Source: Sulfurovum sp. AR
GTDB lineage: Bacteria; Campylobacterota; Campylobacteria; Campylobacterales; Sulfurovaceae
DNA length: 64,000 nt
Assembly (NCBI RefSeq): GCF_000296775.1
Contig: NZ_AJLE01000007.1
Location: 1-64,000, forward strand
Reading direction: 5' to 3'
Position numbers and translations under genes: made by a program. The notes below the pieces were generated by a model. The model saw nothing but the letters and a program-made list of their open reading frames with translations. It had not been told where the DNA came from and did no database searches. This document shows, piece after piece, positions 25,337 to 34,772 of the stretch. The first letter of the stretch is position 1. Every line of letters starts with the position of its first letter.

Positions 25337-26805
25337 GGTGCATCCATCTCTTCAGGTATATCCAACCCCATCAGTTTCAGTACTGTAGGTGCAACATTAT
25401 TCAATCCACATCCCTCTTTTACTTCTGTGACGCCTTCAGCGATGACAAAACACCATACTTCACCTACCGTATGGTTGGTTAGTACATGTCCTTCACTGTC
25501 TTTCATCTCCTCACAGTTTCCATGATCAGAAGTAAGTACCACCGCATACCCATCCTCTTTTGCTTTATCGAGTATTAAGCCAAGTTCCGTGTCAACTGCA
25601 TTTACCGCTTTAAGTGCTGCTTCATAGTTACCCGTATGACCTACCATATCTCCATTGGCAAAATTCACTACGATAAGATCATAGGATTCATCCATCGCCG
25701 TTCGTACGGCTTCACCCACCTCTGTTGCAGACATCTCCGGTTTCATATCATAGGTCTTCACATCAGGGCTTGGGATGAGTACCCTACTCTCTCCTATCAT
25801 GGGCTCTTCCACACCGCCATTCAAAAAGAACGTAACATGTGCATACTTTTCTGTTTCTGCCGTGTGAAGCTGTCTCAGCCCTGCATCACTGACCACTTCT
25901 GCCAAAGTATGCTTCGGTGTCTCTTTAGGAAAGAGTATCGGATAAGGGAAAGTTGCATCATATTTTGTCATCGTTGCGATATTAAGGGGTGTAGCCTTGC
26001 ATGCAAACTCATCAAAATGTGCATCTCCCAAAGCTGTTGTGATCTCACGTACTCTGTCTGAACGGAAGTTCGTGATAAGTACCACATCATCCTCTTCCAT
26101 CCCTCCATACGATCCAAAGGCAACAGGTTCCATAAACTCATCGGTTTCATTCTTTGCATAACTCGCATCAATATACGCTTCCGGGCTCAATGAGGTTAAC
26201 GGTGTGGCCTCAGCAATAGCACGATACCCTTTTTCCACTCTCTCCCAACGGTTATCACGGTCCATCGTAAAGAAACGACCGCCTATAGTTGCAATAGAGA
26301 TATCTTCATCGCAGATCTCTTGTATTTGATCCACATAGGTTTTCGCCGAAGTAGGACTCACATCTCTCCCATCCGTGATCAAATGTAAAAAGACTTTTTT
26401 CCCTCTGCTTTTTGCAAGTTTTGCCAAACCGATCGTATGTTCGATATGTGAGTGTACGCCTCCATCACTCAGCAAACCTATCAAATGTACACGGTCACTC
26501 TTCTCCAAAATATCATTGAGCGCTTGGTTTTTTTCTATACTTCCATTTTCAAGTGCCAAAGAGATCTTTACCAGATCCTGGTACAAAATACGACCAGATC
26601 CTATGGTCATATGTCCTACTTCAGAGTTCCCCATCTGTCCTTCAGGCAGCCCTACGCTCAAACCATGTGTAGAGATAAGTGCTCTTGGTGCTGTTTCAAA
26701 AAGTGTGTCATAGGTAGGTTTAGTCGCATCCTTAAATGCATTACACGTACTGTCAGGTTTACACCCGATACCATCGGTGATGATTAAAACTGTTTTTTGT
26801 CTCAT
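25327..26805 (-). CDS. gpmI: Phosphoglycerate mutase, cofactor-independent
   Basis: 492-residue metal-dependent mutase of the alkaline phosphatase superfamily that interconverts 3- and 2-phosphoglycerate. It has ITDGIG (metal Asp), the nucleophile Ser in QMGNSEVGH, and late metal-binding motifs [12 protein letters not shown] and [10 protein letters not shown]. The ATG at 26805 begins the conserved N-terminus; the reading frame is open for another 65 codons upstream but that part resembles nothing. It is divergent from mraY. Confidence 0.95.
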   Translation of the reverse strand: MRQKTVLIITDGIGCKPDSTCNAFKDATKPTYDTLFETAPRALISTHGLSVGLPEGQMGNSEVGHMTIGSGRILYQDLVKISLALENGSIEKNQALNDILEKSDRVHLIGLLSDGGVHSHIEHTIGLAKLAKSRGKKVFLHLITDGRDVSPTSAKTYVDQIQEICDEDISIATIGGRFFTMDRDNRWERVEKGYRAIAEATPLTSLSPEAYIDASYAKNETDEFMEPVAFGSYGGMEEDDVVLITNFRSDRVREITTALGDAHFDEFACKATPLNIATMTKYDATFPYPILFPKETPKHTLAEVVSDAGLRQLHTAETEKYAHVTFFLNGGVEEPMIGESRVLIPSPDVKTYDMKPEMSATEVGEAVRTAMDESYDLIVVNFANGDMVGHTGNYEAALKAVNAVDTELGLILDKAKEDGYAVVLTSDHGNCEEMKDSEGHVLTNHTVGEVWCFVIAEGVTEVKEGCGLNNVAPTVLKLMGLDIPEEMDAPLI

Positions 26806-26893
26806 ATTTTTTCTTTTCGTAGTATTTAATTGAAATAATAGTAAAATAAACTTTCTTAAATCTTTAATACAAAATTTTAAACGAAAGTCGCCC

Positions 26894-27952
26894 ATGCTAT
26901 ACGAACTCTCCCAACTCTTAGATATTAATCTATTCGGATACATCTCAGTACGTGCAGGCGTTGCATTTTTTCTCGCTTTTATACTGACACTCTTTATCAT
27001 GCCAAAATACCTTGCCTGGGCTATCTCAAAAAAAGCAAATCAACCCATCAGCAAATATGTGCCTGCACATGAAGGGAAACGTCATACACCAACCATGGGG
27101 GGTGCAATATTCCTGGTCTCTACACTCATTGCTGCCTTACTTACTGTAGACCTATCCAATATCTATATACTGGGCGGCCTAATCACGCTCATTGGTTTTG
27201 GTTTCGTTGGGTTTAAAGATGACCTGGGAAAAGTACTTGCAGGGGACAACCTGGAAGGCCTTACACCCAGAGGAAAGATGGGATTACAGATCATCGTTGC
27301 AGCAGTTTCCACAGGGCTGCTTCTCTACGGAGGGTTTCCAACAGAGTTCTATGTACCCTTTCTCAAAACACCTCTATTTGATCTAGGGTATGCAGCCATC
27401 CCTTTTTGGGTACTTGTGTTTTTGGCTACGACCAATGCGGTCAATCTTACCGATGGGCTTGATGGACTGGCAACGGTACCCTCTATCATTGCATTGGTTT
27501 CACTCGGCCTGATCATCTATGTGACAGGTCATGCCATCTTCAGTGAGTATCTACTGGTCCCGAACATCAAAGGTGTAGGGGAAGTGATGATACTTGCTGC
27601 CGCACTGATCGGTGGTCTGTTCGGTTTCTTATGGTACAACTGCTACCCTGCGGAGATCTTCATGGGAGATACCGGCAGCCTTGCGATCGGTGGTTTTCTG
27701 GCCTATCTTGCCATTTTAGGGAAAAGTGAGATCCTGCTTATTCTTATAGGTCTTATCTTTGTTATTGAAACTGTCTCTGTCATACTGCAGGTAGGAAGTT
27801 TCAAACTGCGTGGAAAACGTGTCTTCCTTATGGCTCCCATTCACCACCATTTTGAACTCAAAAAATGGGCAGAAAATAAGATCATCATCCGTTTTTGGAT
27901 GATCTCTTTCATTGCAAACATCCTTGCACTCATCTCATTTAAGTTCAGATAA
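26894..27952 (+). CDS. mraY: Phospho-N-acetylmuramoyl-pentapeptide transferase
   Basis: Forms lipid I on the inner face of the cytoplasmic membrane. 352 residues with about ten transmembrane helices and family motifs [26 protein letters not shown] (catalytic Asp residues), and MAPIHHHFE at the end. It is coupled to murD: the TAA of mraY shares its last base with the ATG of murD. Confidence 0.97.
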   Translation: MLYELSQLLDINLFGYISVRAGVAFFLAFILTLFIMPKYLAWAISKKANQPISKYVPAHEGKRHTPTMGGAIFLVSTLIAALLTVDLSNIYILGGLITLIGFGFVGFKDDLGKVLAGDNLEGLTPRGKMGLQIIVAAVSTGLLLYGGFPTEFYVPFLKTPLFDLGYAAIPFWVLVFLATTNAVNLTDGLDGLATVPSIIALVSLGLIIYVTGHAIFSEYLLVPNIKGVGEVMILAAALIGGLFGFLWYNCYPAEIFMGDTGSLAIGGFLAYLAILGKSEILLILIGLIFVIETVSVILQVGSFKLRGKRVFLMAPIHHHFELKKWAENKIIIRFWMISFIANILALISFKFR

Positions 27953-29169
27953 TGATGAAACAGACAAAACCCACACTCTTTGGATATGGTCTTACTACCA
28001 AAGCGATCGCAAAAAAACTAGGCGGCGGTTGTACTTTTTTTGATGACAATGTCACAGAAGCCTATACGGACGAAGCAGGTAATCACATACTCCCTTCTGC
28101 TCTTTTTGATCCCGAAAAAAGTCTTTTGGAAGTCACTACCCCTAGCCTGAAACCTGATCACCCACTGATCAGATCTGCCAAAAACCTGCTCAGCGAATAT
28201 GATTACTTTGAAAAAGAGATGCCTTTTAGCATCTGGATATCAGGGACCAACGGTAAAACAACGACCACGCAAATGCTGACCCACCTCTTGGCCAAACGTG
28301 GTGCACTCAGTGGAGGGAATATCGGTACACCTTTGGCAGAGCTCGATCCCAATGCCCCTATCTGGGTACTGGAAAGCTCTTCCTTTGCGCTTCATCACAC
28401 CAAGACAGCCTCACCGGACATTTATCTTCTGCTTCCTATCACGCCGGATCATTTAGACTGGCACGAAACACCTGAAGCATACGAGGCAGACAAACTCAGA
28501 CCTCTGCTCACTATGAAAGAGGGGGAACTGGCACTGGTACCCAAAGGGTTGAACCTTCCAAAGACCCATGCCTATGTCGTTGAGTACGACAGCAATGCAT
28601 TTATTGAAGCATATTTTGGGCTGGATAGTAGCCAGTTGCGCTTCAAAGGTGCATTTTTGCAGGATGCGCTCCTTGCACTTGCCGTGACCAAAGTACTGTT
28701 TGATGAAGCAGATTATGACTTGATGAATGCATTTATACTGGATGCCCATAGACAAGAAGAGTTCAAAGACGCAAAAGGAAGACTCTGGGTCAACGACTCC
28801 AAAGCAACCAATCTTGATGCTACGATACAGGCTGTCAAAGGCTATGCCGACAAACACATCCATCTCATCCTGGGCGGAGATGACAAAGGTGTAGATCTGA
28901 CCCCTCTTTTTGAAGTCATGGAACCGCTTAACCTTACACTATATACTATAGGGGCAAATGCTGACAGACTTTTAACCCTTGCCAAGAGATACCATGTGAA
29001 GGCTATAGAATCACTAACCATACAGAATGCTGTAAATCAGATAGACAATGTGCATACACAAGAGAGTGTTGCTCTTTTATCTCCTGCTGCAGCCAGTTTT
29101 GATCAGTTCAAATCTTATAAACACAGAGGTGAAACTTTTATGGCATTGGTAAAAGAATTAAAAAAATAA
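27952..29169 (+). CDS. murD: UDP-N-acetylmuramoylalanine--D-glutamate ligase
   Basis: Adds D-Glu to UDP-MurNAc-Ala in peptidoglycan synthesis. 405 residues, slightly short for the family because of a compact N-terminal domain. The ATP-binding loop SGTNGKTTT is near residue 97, with the Mur-ligase motifs LESSSFAL, PDHLDWH and NDSKATNLDA. Two ATGs stand in tandem (27952 and 27955); either may be used. Confidence 0.95.
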   Translation: MMKQTKPTLFGYGLTTKAIAKKLGGGCTFFDDNVTEAYTDEAGNHILPSALFDPEKSLLEVTTPSLKPDHPLIRSAKNLLSEYDYFEKEMPFSIWISGTNGKTTTTQMLTHLLAKRGALSGGNIGTPLAELDPNAPIWVLESSSFALHHTKTASPDIYLLLPITPDHLDWHETPEAYEADKLRPLLTMKEGELALVPKGLNLPKTHAYVVEYDSNAFIEAYFGLDSSQLRFKGAFLQDALLALAVTKVLFDEADYDLMNAFILDAHRQEEFKDAKGRLWVNDSKATNLDATIQAVKGYADKHIHLILGGDDKGVDLTPLFEVMEPLNLTLYTIGANADRLLTLAKRYHVKAIESLTIQNAVNQIDNVHTQESVALLSPAAASFDQFKSYKHRGETFMALVKELKK

Positions 29170-29211
29170 TTTATTTTTTATTTTATGTGTCGATTTTTAA
29201 GTTTCAGCTGT

Positions 29212-29217
29212 TATAAT
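29212..29217 (+). promoter_or_regulatory. -10 element for tRNA-Phe
   Basis: TATAAT 35 bases before the tRNA 5' end, within GCTGTTATAATTC. The predicted leader is about 29 bases, as for the tRNA-Arg gene in this window. Confidence 0.5.
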
Positions 29218-29252
29218 TCTATCCACTTAAACAGACATCCCGTCTTTAAGTT

Positions 29253-29328
29253 GGCTCCATAGCTCAGTTGGTAGAGCAAAGGATTGAAAATCCTTGTGTC
29301 GGCGGTTCGATTCCGTCTGGCGCCACCA
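29253..29328 (+). tRNA. tRNA-Phe (GAA)
   Basis: 76 bases with encoded CCA. The anticodon loop TTGAAAA gives GAA; the D-arm (TAGCTCAGTTGGTAGAGCA) and T-loop (TTCGATT) are canonical. The acceptor stem pairs GGCTCCA with TGGCGCC, leaving a U-C mismatch at the fourth pair (4:69). Confidence 0.95.
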
Positions 29329-29522
29329 TTAACCTTCAATAATCACCCAAAAAATATTAAAATCATTAACTAAAATCTTTAAAAATCTGTACATTTGCTT
29401 AAAAATCATTTAAAATAAGCTTCCTTCTGTAGATTATTTCCTATATGAAACCCTCTAAACCATACGTATACACGGGGCTTCTATACAATTATTAACTTTT
29501 TGTTAACTATTTATTAATTTTA

Positions 29523-29552
29523 TTGACATTATTCAAGAATTTAGGTTATACT
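29523..29552 (+). promoter_or_regulatory. Promoter of the porin gene
   Basis: TTGACA at 29523-29528, an 18-base spacer, and TATACT at 29547-29552 form a good sigma70 promoter 35 bases before the porin ATG. It is consistent with high expression. The rest of the 29329-29586 gap is AT-rich and shows nothing else. Confidence 0.6.
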
Positions 29553-29586
29553 TGTGCTGTATTCAAACAAATTCAAGGAGATTACA

Positions 29587-30843
29587 ATGAAAAAAACATT
29601 ATTACTTTCAGTAGTAGCGTCAACAATGATCATGGCGGGTGGAGATATCGCTCCAGTTGAGCCAGTAGTAGAAGCACCAGCAGCGGCGTCTGCATGGGAA
29701 TTCAGTGGAAATGCAGTAGTTTACTACCAATCAAATGATTACAATACATCAGATGTATTTGATCAAGAATCATCTCTAGCAACTGCTGGTATTGAGCTTA
29801 GAGCTACAAACAGCGATGTTTTCGCAGGAATCGGTGCAGGTGTTGCAGTAAACGGAGTTTCAACGCTTAACTTAGAAAACTTCATGGTTGATGGTGTTAT
29901 GCAAGGTGCAGGTAATAACGTAGCTGGGAATGATGTTGATGATATCACTGATGGTGGGTGGATCTCAGAAGCTTACTTGACTTACGGATTTGGTAACACA
30001 GGTATCAAAGCAGGTCGTCAAACACTTCCAAAAGCACTTTCTCCATTTGCTCACTCTGAAAACTGGAACGTATTTAAAAATACGTATGATGCAGTGACAG
30101 TTGTAAATACTGATATTACAGATACTACTTTGGTATATGCATTTGTATATGGTGCAAACCAAAACGGTTATGGTACTAATATGTCTGACTTCAACCATGT
30201 TAATAACGATAAGACTGCTGGTGTACATATGTTAACTGCTCAAAACAAATCATTTGAGGGTCTAACATTGACTGGTACATGGTATCATGGTGCTGATCAT
30301 TTACAAACTGAAACAGAAGATATGGATATCCTTTGGGGTGATGCAAGATTTACTGTTGCTGGTGTGAATGTAGCACTTCAAGGTGGTTCTGTAATGGGTG
30401 ATGCTATTGCAGTTAATCCTGAGGACACAACTGCATTTGGTGCGCAAGCAGGTTATGACTTTGGTATGATCAATGCTTCAGTTGCATACTCAACTGTAAA
30501 TGATGGGGATCTAGGTGTATTTAACATTGGTGGTCAACAAACAGTACTTTATACTCAAATGATCATCAATGAAGGAGCTATTGCTTCTGATAATGATACA
30601 TGGGTAGTTAGAGCAGATATGGACGCACTTGGTGGTAACTTTGCTGCTGCATATGGTATGACATCTGATAATTCAGCTGCTAATTTAGACTACAATGAGT
30701 TTGACCTTACTTATACAACAAATGTATTTGAGAATGTTAATATAGCTGCTTCATATGTAAATATGGATACAGATGTACCTGCAGGTGCTGCAGATATAAA
30801 TGCAGAAAATCTTGTACGTTTTGTTGCTAGATATAACTTCTAA
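29587..30843 (+). CDS. Outer-membrane porin (major outer membrane protein type)
   Basis: 418 residues from the ATG at 29587, which has AAGGAG upstream and begins a clean signal peptide (about 1-18, ending IMAGG). The mature part is glycine- and aspartate-rich with alternating beta strands and ends in an aromatic residue (VRFVARYNF), as in trimeric porins. The GIKAGRQTLPKALSPFAHSE segment matches Campylobacterota Opr/MOMP-type porins. Codon choice here is more uniform than in neighbours, as for highly expressed genes. The substrate range is unknown. Confidence 0.88.
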   Translation: MKKTLLLSVVASTMIMAGGDIAPVEPVVEAPAAASAWEFSGNAVVYYQSNDYNTSDVFDQESSLATAGIELRATNSDVFAGIGAGVAVNGVSTLNLENFMVDGVMQGAGNNVAGNDVDDITDGGWISEAYLTYGFGNTGIKAGRQTLPKALSPFAHSENWNVFKNTYDAVTVVNTDITDTTLVYAFVYGANQNGYGTNMSDFNHVNNDKTAGVHMLTAQNKSFEGLTLTGTWYHGADHLQTETEDMDILWGDARFTVAGVNVALQGGSVMGDAIAVNPEDTTAFGAQAGYDFGMINASVAYSTVNDGDLGVFNIGGQQTVLYTQMIINEGAIASDNDTWVVRADMDALGGNFAAAYGMTSDNSAANLDYNEFDLTYTTNVFENVNIAASYVNMDTDVPAGAADINAENLVRFVARYNF

Positions 30844-30863
30844 GAATCACTCTTAACAACTTT

Positions 30864-30908
30864 AGGGTTCAGGCTTTTGCCTGGCTCTATCCTTTCTTTT
30901 TTTCTTTC
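30864..30908 (+). terminator. Intrinsic terminator of the porin gene
   Basis: Hairpin CAGGC/GCCTG (30870-30874 with 30879-30883) with TTTT loop, extended by weaker outer pairs, then a T-rich tract (CCTTTCTTTTTTTC). It is the most classical terminator in the window. Confidence 0.65.
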
Positions 30909-30956
30909 CAAATTTTTACATTTTTTCTCTCTTATACATTTATCCTCTCTTTTTGC

Positions 30957-30962
30957 TATAAT
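30957..30962 (+). promoter_or_regulatory. -10 element for rimO-tilS
   Basis: TTTTTGCTATAAT extended -10, 34 bases before the rimO ATG. Confidence 0.5.
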
Positions 30963-30995
30963 GCTGAAAAAGTTTAAAACACAAATGAGATATGT

Positions 30996-32309
30996 ATGAA
31001 TAAAAAATTACACTTGGTCAGCCTCGGCTGTACCAAAAACCTTGTCGACAGCGAAGTGATGCTCGGTCGTCTAAAAGAGTATGAGATCACCGATGACAAT
31101 ACCGAGGCCGATGTCATCATCGTGAACACTTGCGGCTTCATCGATGCGGCTAAAGAAGAGAGCATTAACACTGTACTGAACCTCCATGACGAGCGTAAAG
31201 AGAACTCCATCCTGGTAATGAGCGGATGTCTAAGCGAGCGCTACAAAGAAGAACTTCAGGCAGATATGCCAGAGATAGACATCTTTACAGGTGTGGGTGA
31301 CTATGAGAAGATCGATGAACTCATCGCTTCCAAACAGAGTACCTTTTCTCCGGAGGTCTACCTTGCTACGGAAACATCCGGAAGGGTCATCACCGGTTCC
31401 AACTACCATGCCTACATCAAGATAGCAGAGGGGTGCAATCAAGCCTGTTCTTTCTGTGCTATTCCAAGTTTTAAAGGAAAGCTGCACTCACGCTCGCTCT
31501 CTTCTATCGTCAAAGAGGTAGAAAACCTTGTATCCCAAGGCTTTTATGACTTCTCTTTCATTTCACAGGACAGTTCCAGCTACGGACGTGACATGGGTCT
31601 AAAAGATGGACTGGTAGAACTCATCAAAGGTGTAGAAGCCATAGAAGGTGTACAATCTGCACGTATACTATACCTCTACCCTAGTACAACGACATTTGCA
31701 CTTGTTGATGCCATCGCGGACTCTGAGGTATTCCAAACCTATTATGATATGCCTATTCAGCATATCGATGATGGAATGCTCAAAACTATGAAACGCGGCT
31801 TTGGAGAGAAGAAGACCATCGAATTGCTTGAGTACATGAAAAGTAAACCCGGTGCTTTTTTACGTACCTCTGTGATCGCAGGACACCCTGGCGAAAGTGA
31901 AGAGAGTTTTAATCGCCTATGTGACTTCATGGAAACCTTCGAATTCGACAGATTTAACACCTTCCACTATTCTAATGAAGAGACAACCGCTGCCTACACC
32001 ATGGATCAGGTCGACGAAGAGACCATTGACCAAAGAGCACAAATTCTTGGAGAGATAGCAGAGAAGAGTACGCTCAAGTCACTTGAAAAGATGGTAGGTC
32101 AAACAGTCACTGTTGCTATAGATGGGGAAAGTGATGAACACGAGTACCTGCTTTCAGCTAGACCGCTTATCTGGGCCGTGGATATCGATGGAGAGATACT
32201 CATCAATGATACTTCTGATCTACCTGTGGAGTATGGAAAAAGATATGAGGCAAGAGTCACAGAGTTAGTGGGTACCCAGCTGCTTGCTACATTGATCAAG
32301 GCACTCTAA
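30996..32309 (+). CDS. rimO: Ribosomal protein S12 methylthiotransferase
   Basis: Radical-SAM enzyme that adds a methylthio group to Asp of ribosomal protein S12. 437 residues: the N-terminal domain has Cys12, Cys46 and Cys78 for the auxiliary [4Fe-4S] cluster; the radical-SAM motif has Cys147, Cys151 and Cys154; a TRAM domain is at the C-terminus (about 372-437). The SLGCTKNLVDSE start and YLYPS motif distinguish RimO from MiaB. It is followed by tilS after eight bases. Confidence 0.95.
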   Translation: MNKKLHLVSLGCTKNLVDSEVMLGRLKEYEITDDNTEADVIIVNTCGFIDAAKEESINTVLNLHDERKENSILVMSGCLSERYKEELQADMPEIDIFTGVGDYEKIDELIASKQSTFSPEVYLATETSGRVITGSNYHAYIKIAEGCNQACSFCAIPSFKGKLHSRSLSSIVKEVENLVSQGFYDFSFISQDSSSYGRDMGLKDGLVELIKGVEAIEGVQSARILYLYPSTTTFALVDAIADSEVFQTYYDMPIQHIDDGMLKTMKRGFGEKKTIELLEYMKSKPGAFLRTSVIAGHPGESEESFNRLCDFMETFEFDRFNTFHYSNEETTAAYTMDQVDEETIDQRAQILGEIAEKSTLKSLEKMVGQTVTVAIDGESDEHEYLLSARPLIWAVDIDGEILINDTSDLPVEYGKRYEARVTELVGTQLLATLIKAL

Positions 32310-32317
32310 ACAAGCTT

Positions 32318-33298
32318 ATGTTTACACTCGACCTCTCACACCTCAAAGAGAAAAAGAATTTATTGGCTTTTTCTGGGGGTGTGGACTCCTCTGCACTCTT
32401 CTTTTTACTCTTAGAGAACCATATAAAGTTCGATATTGCCATAGTCAATTATGGTACACGCGAAGCAAGTGATGAAGAAGAGATGCATGCAAAAGCCCTT
32501 GCTAAAAAACATAAACTCTACTGTCACAGCATTAAAGCTCCATCATTTCACAGCCATTTTGAAAAACAGGCTAGAGACTTTCGCTATGAATTTTTTGAGT
32601 CCCTTATTACCATAGAGGGATACGATACCCTCATTACAGCACATCAGCTCAATGACCAGTTGGAGTGGCTGCTTATGCGACTTAGTAAAGGAGCAGGCTT
32701 AAGTGAACTGCTGGGCCTTGAACCTGTGACAAAGAAGAGACACTATGCCCTCATACGTCCGCTGCTCGCCTACAGCAAACAAGAGTTGCTGCATTACCTT
32801 CAAACCAATGGACATCCCTATTTCATTGATGAGAGCAATGCGGATGAAACCTATGAGCGCAATAAATTCAGAAAACACTTCTCCGATGCACTGATTGCTG
32901 AATACAAAGAAGGCATCAAACGCAGTATGGAATACTTGAGAAAAGACAAAGAGGTACTTGAAAGCGGATTTGAAACGCTCTACAATAACAAACTGCTACA
33001 CATTGTCAAACTACATACTCCATCTGCCAAGGTCAAAGCAGCGGATATCACCCTCAAAAAACTCGGCTATCTCCTCTCGGCGAAACAGCGTCAAGAGATC
33101 GAAAAAGAACCCTCTTTGGTCATAGGTGGAGCTTGGAGTATAGTACAACAAGATGACCTGCTCTTTGTTGCCCCTTATCTCACTACTGATATGCCAAAGA
33201 AATTTAAAGAACTATGCAGGGTGTTAAACGTACCAGGTAAGATCAGGCCCTACCTTTTCAAGGAACATATTGATCCTTCAGAACTTGTTTTCAACTAG
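32318..33298 (+). CDS. tilS: tRNA(Ile)-lysidine synthase
   Basis: Converts C34 of the CAU-anticodon tRNA-Ile to lysidine so that it reads AUA. 326 residues, the short form lacking a full C-terminal domain. It has the PP-loop SGGVDS (19-24), TAHQLNDQLEWLLMRL, and the RPLL segment. The start follows rimO by eight bases. The stop overlaps the stop of the convergent recombinase gene by four bases (CTAG). Confidence 0.93.
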   Translation: MFTLDLSHLKEKKNLLAFSGGVDSSALFFLLLENHIKFDIAIVNYGTREASDEEEMHAKALAKKHKLYCHSIKAPSFHSHFEKQARDFRYEFFESLITIEGYDTLITAHQLNDQLEWLLMRLSKGAGLSELLGLEPVTKKRHYALIRPLLAYSKQELLHYLQTNGHPYFIDESNADETYERNKFRKHFSDALIAEYKEGIKRSMEYLRKDKEVLESGFETLYNNKLLHIVKLHTPSAKVKAADITLKKLGYLLSAKQRQEIEKEPSLVIGGAWSIVQQDDLLFVAPYLTTDMPKKFKELCRVLNVPGKIRPYLFKEHIDPSELVFN

Positions 33299-34137
33299 TG
33301 ATCTTTTGCATCTGCCAAAGGATGCGCTTTCATATACTCTTGCATTTTTTTCACGCTTCCAAGCTTTGTATAAACCTGTGTAGTTGCCATCGTTCCATGC
33401 CCTAACAGTTCACTTACATCTGCGATACGTGCACCATTATTGAGCAGATGGGTGGCAAAAGAGTGTCGCAGTTGATGCGGTGTTACTTTCAGACCTTGTG
33501 CCTTGAAAAGTTTTGTAAGCATATAACGTAACTGTGCAGCGTTCATATGTGAATTTCCTTTTTCAAACAGATACTTTTTAGGAGATCTGCTCTTGATATA
33601 TAGAGTGATGAGTGCCTGCAAACTCTCCAATAGAGGCAACTCTCTTACCTTGTTTCCTTTCCCATGGATCTGTATCCAGCCCTTATTGATATCTTCAAGT
33701 TTAAGACTACTCAGTTCAGAGATACGCAATCCCAATCCATACAGCATAGAAATAAGCAATTTCTCCTCTAGATTGGCACGACTCAATACTTCTTCAATGT
33801 AGTTCTCTTCAATGGGCTTAGGGAGGCTTTTAGGTACCTTTATCGACTCATCCCCAATAAGTTTGATATTCATATGACACTGATCTTCGAGGTATTTTGT
33901 AAATGAATGTACCGCTGAGAGTTTTTTGACGATGGTCTTTTTATGATTTTTAACGATCTTGAAACGAAAAGGGGTGATATCCAGTACAGTGACGCCATCT
34001 TCTTCATACACATGGCTCTCTTCGAGCATCTGCCTTAAAGCGATCTCATACGTCACGATAGACGTTTCAGAATAACCTCTGACATCAAACAGATAATTCA
34101 AAAACTCCTCAGATGCCTCTTGAAGTTTAGATTTCAT
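33295..34137 (-). CDS. Tyrosine recombinase, Xer type
   Basis: 280 residues, a full XerC/D-sized tyrosine recombinase. The N-terminal SAM-like DNA-binding domain is about 5-95. Catalytic residues are all present: Arg138 (GLRISEL), Lys160, His221 and Arg224 (HQLRHSF), His247 (LGHG) and Tyr256 (VYTKL). The context is housekeeping and there are no flanking repeats, so chromosome-dimer resolution is more likely than an integrase role. Campylobacterota usually carry one longer XerH; whether this is the sole Xer protein cannot be seen here. I did not find a dif-like site. Confidence 0.85.
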   Translation of the reverse strand: MKSKLQEASEEFLNYLFDVRGYSETSIVTYEIALRQMLEESHVYEEDGVTVLDITPFRFKIVKNHKKTIVKKLSAVHSFTKYLEDQCHMNIKLIGDESIKVPKSLPKPIEENYIEEVLSRANLEEKLLISMLYGLGLRISELSSLKLEDINKGWIQIHGKGNKVRELPLLESLQALITLYIKSRSPKKYLFEKGNSHMNAAQLRYMLTKLFKAQGLKVTPHQLRHSFATHLLNNGARIADVSELLGHGTMATTQVYTKLGSVKKMQEYMKAHPLADAKDH

Positions 34138-34140
34138 CTT

Positions 34141-34764
34141 TTAATGTACCGTATGTGCCAACATTTTTTCACGTAAAAATGTTCTGGCTTCATCCATTTC
34201 CATCCCTTCCAAAGAAACATTTTCCAAATAGAAATCGATGGTAGTGAAAGGTTTGGGAATGACAAATTTATCCCAACTGCCAAGTTGCCAATACGCTTTA
34301 GGTATATAATTCACTATCAATACTGGTGCTTTTGCCTTGTGTGCCAAGGCTATCGCACCATCACTGATACTGTGGCGTGGGCCTCTGGGTCCATCAGGGG
34401 TGACCAGAAGATCATCCCCTTTTTTAAGTGCTCTAAACGCTTCTAAGAGTACCTGTTTGGCTCCCCGACTGCTGGATCCTCGCAAAGGTGCTATAGAAAA
34501 ATACATCAATATCCTTGCGATCATCTCGCCATCAAAATGCCTTGAGATGATCCCTGAAGCCAACTGTTTTTTATGAAAATAGCGATAGGCTTGGGGAGAC
34601 ATCAGCAGTTCACCGTGCCAACAGACGACAATAGACTGTTCCTGTGTGATCTCACCTATAACATGAAAGTTTTTTTTAGAGGTCAACCAATAAAAACGCA
34701 TCAGAAGATAGCCCAGCGGGGGGAGTAAGACTTGAGCAATGCTTCTTGAGAGTGTTTTAAACAT
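34141..34764 (-). CDS. Lysophospholipid acyltransferase-like protein (DUF374)
   Basis: 207 residues with an N-terminal membrane-associated helix, then CWHGELLMSP in place of the HX4D region, GSSSRGAKQVLLEAF, and VTPDGPRGPRH. These are the marks of the DUF374 branch of glycerol-phosphate acyltransferase-like proteins, linked to lipid A or lipid assembly. The acceptor is unknown. It lies between miaB and the Xer gene with spacings of eight and three bases. Confidence 0.82.
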   Translation of the reverse strand: MFKTLSRSIAQVLLPPLGYLLMRFYWLTSKKNFHVIGEITQEQSIVVCWHGELLMSPQAYRYFHKKQLASGIISRHFDGEMIARILMYFSIAPLRGSSSRGAKQVLLEAFRALKKGDDLLVTPDGPRGPRHSISDGAIALAHKAKAPVLIVNYIPKAYWQLGSWDKFVIPKPFTTIDFYLENVSLEGMEMDEARTFLREKMLAHTVH

Positions 34765-34772
34765 TGGCTTTC

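Noticed and set aside
25327-27000. N-terminal 65-residue extension of gpmI
   Set aside because: It crosses the mraY promoter region and the mraY start and matches no family; the ATG at 26805 begins the conserved sequence.
30844-30995. Possible small RNA between porin and rimO
   Set aside because: The hairpin and T-tract are fully explained as the porin terminator, and the only promoter found there belongs to rimO.
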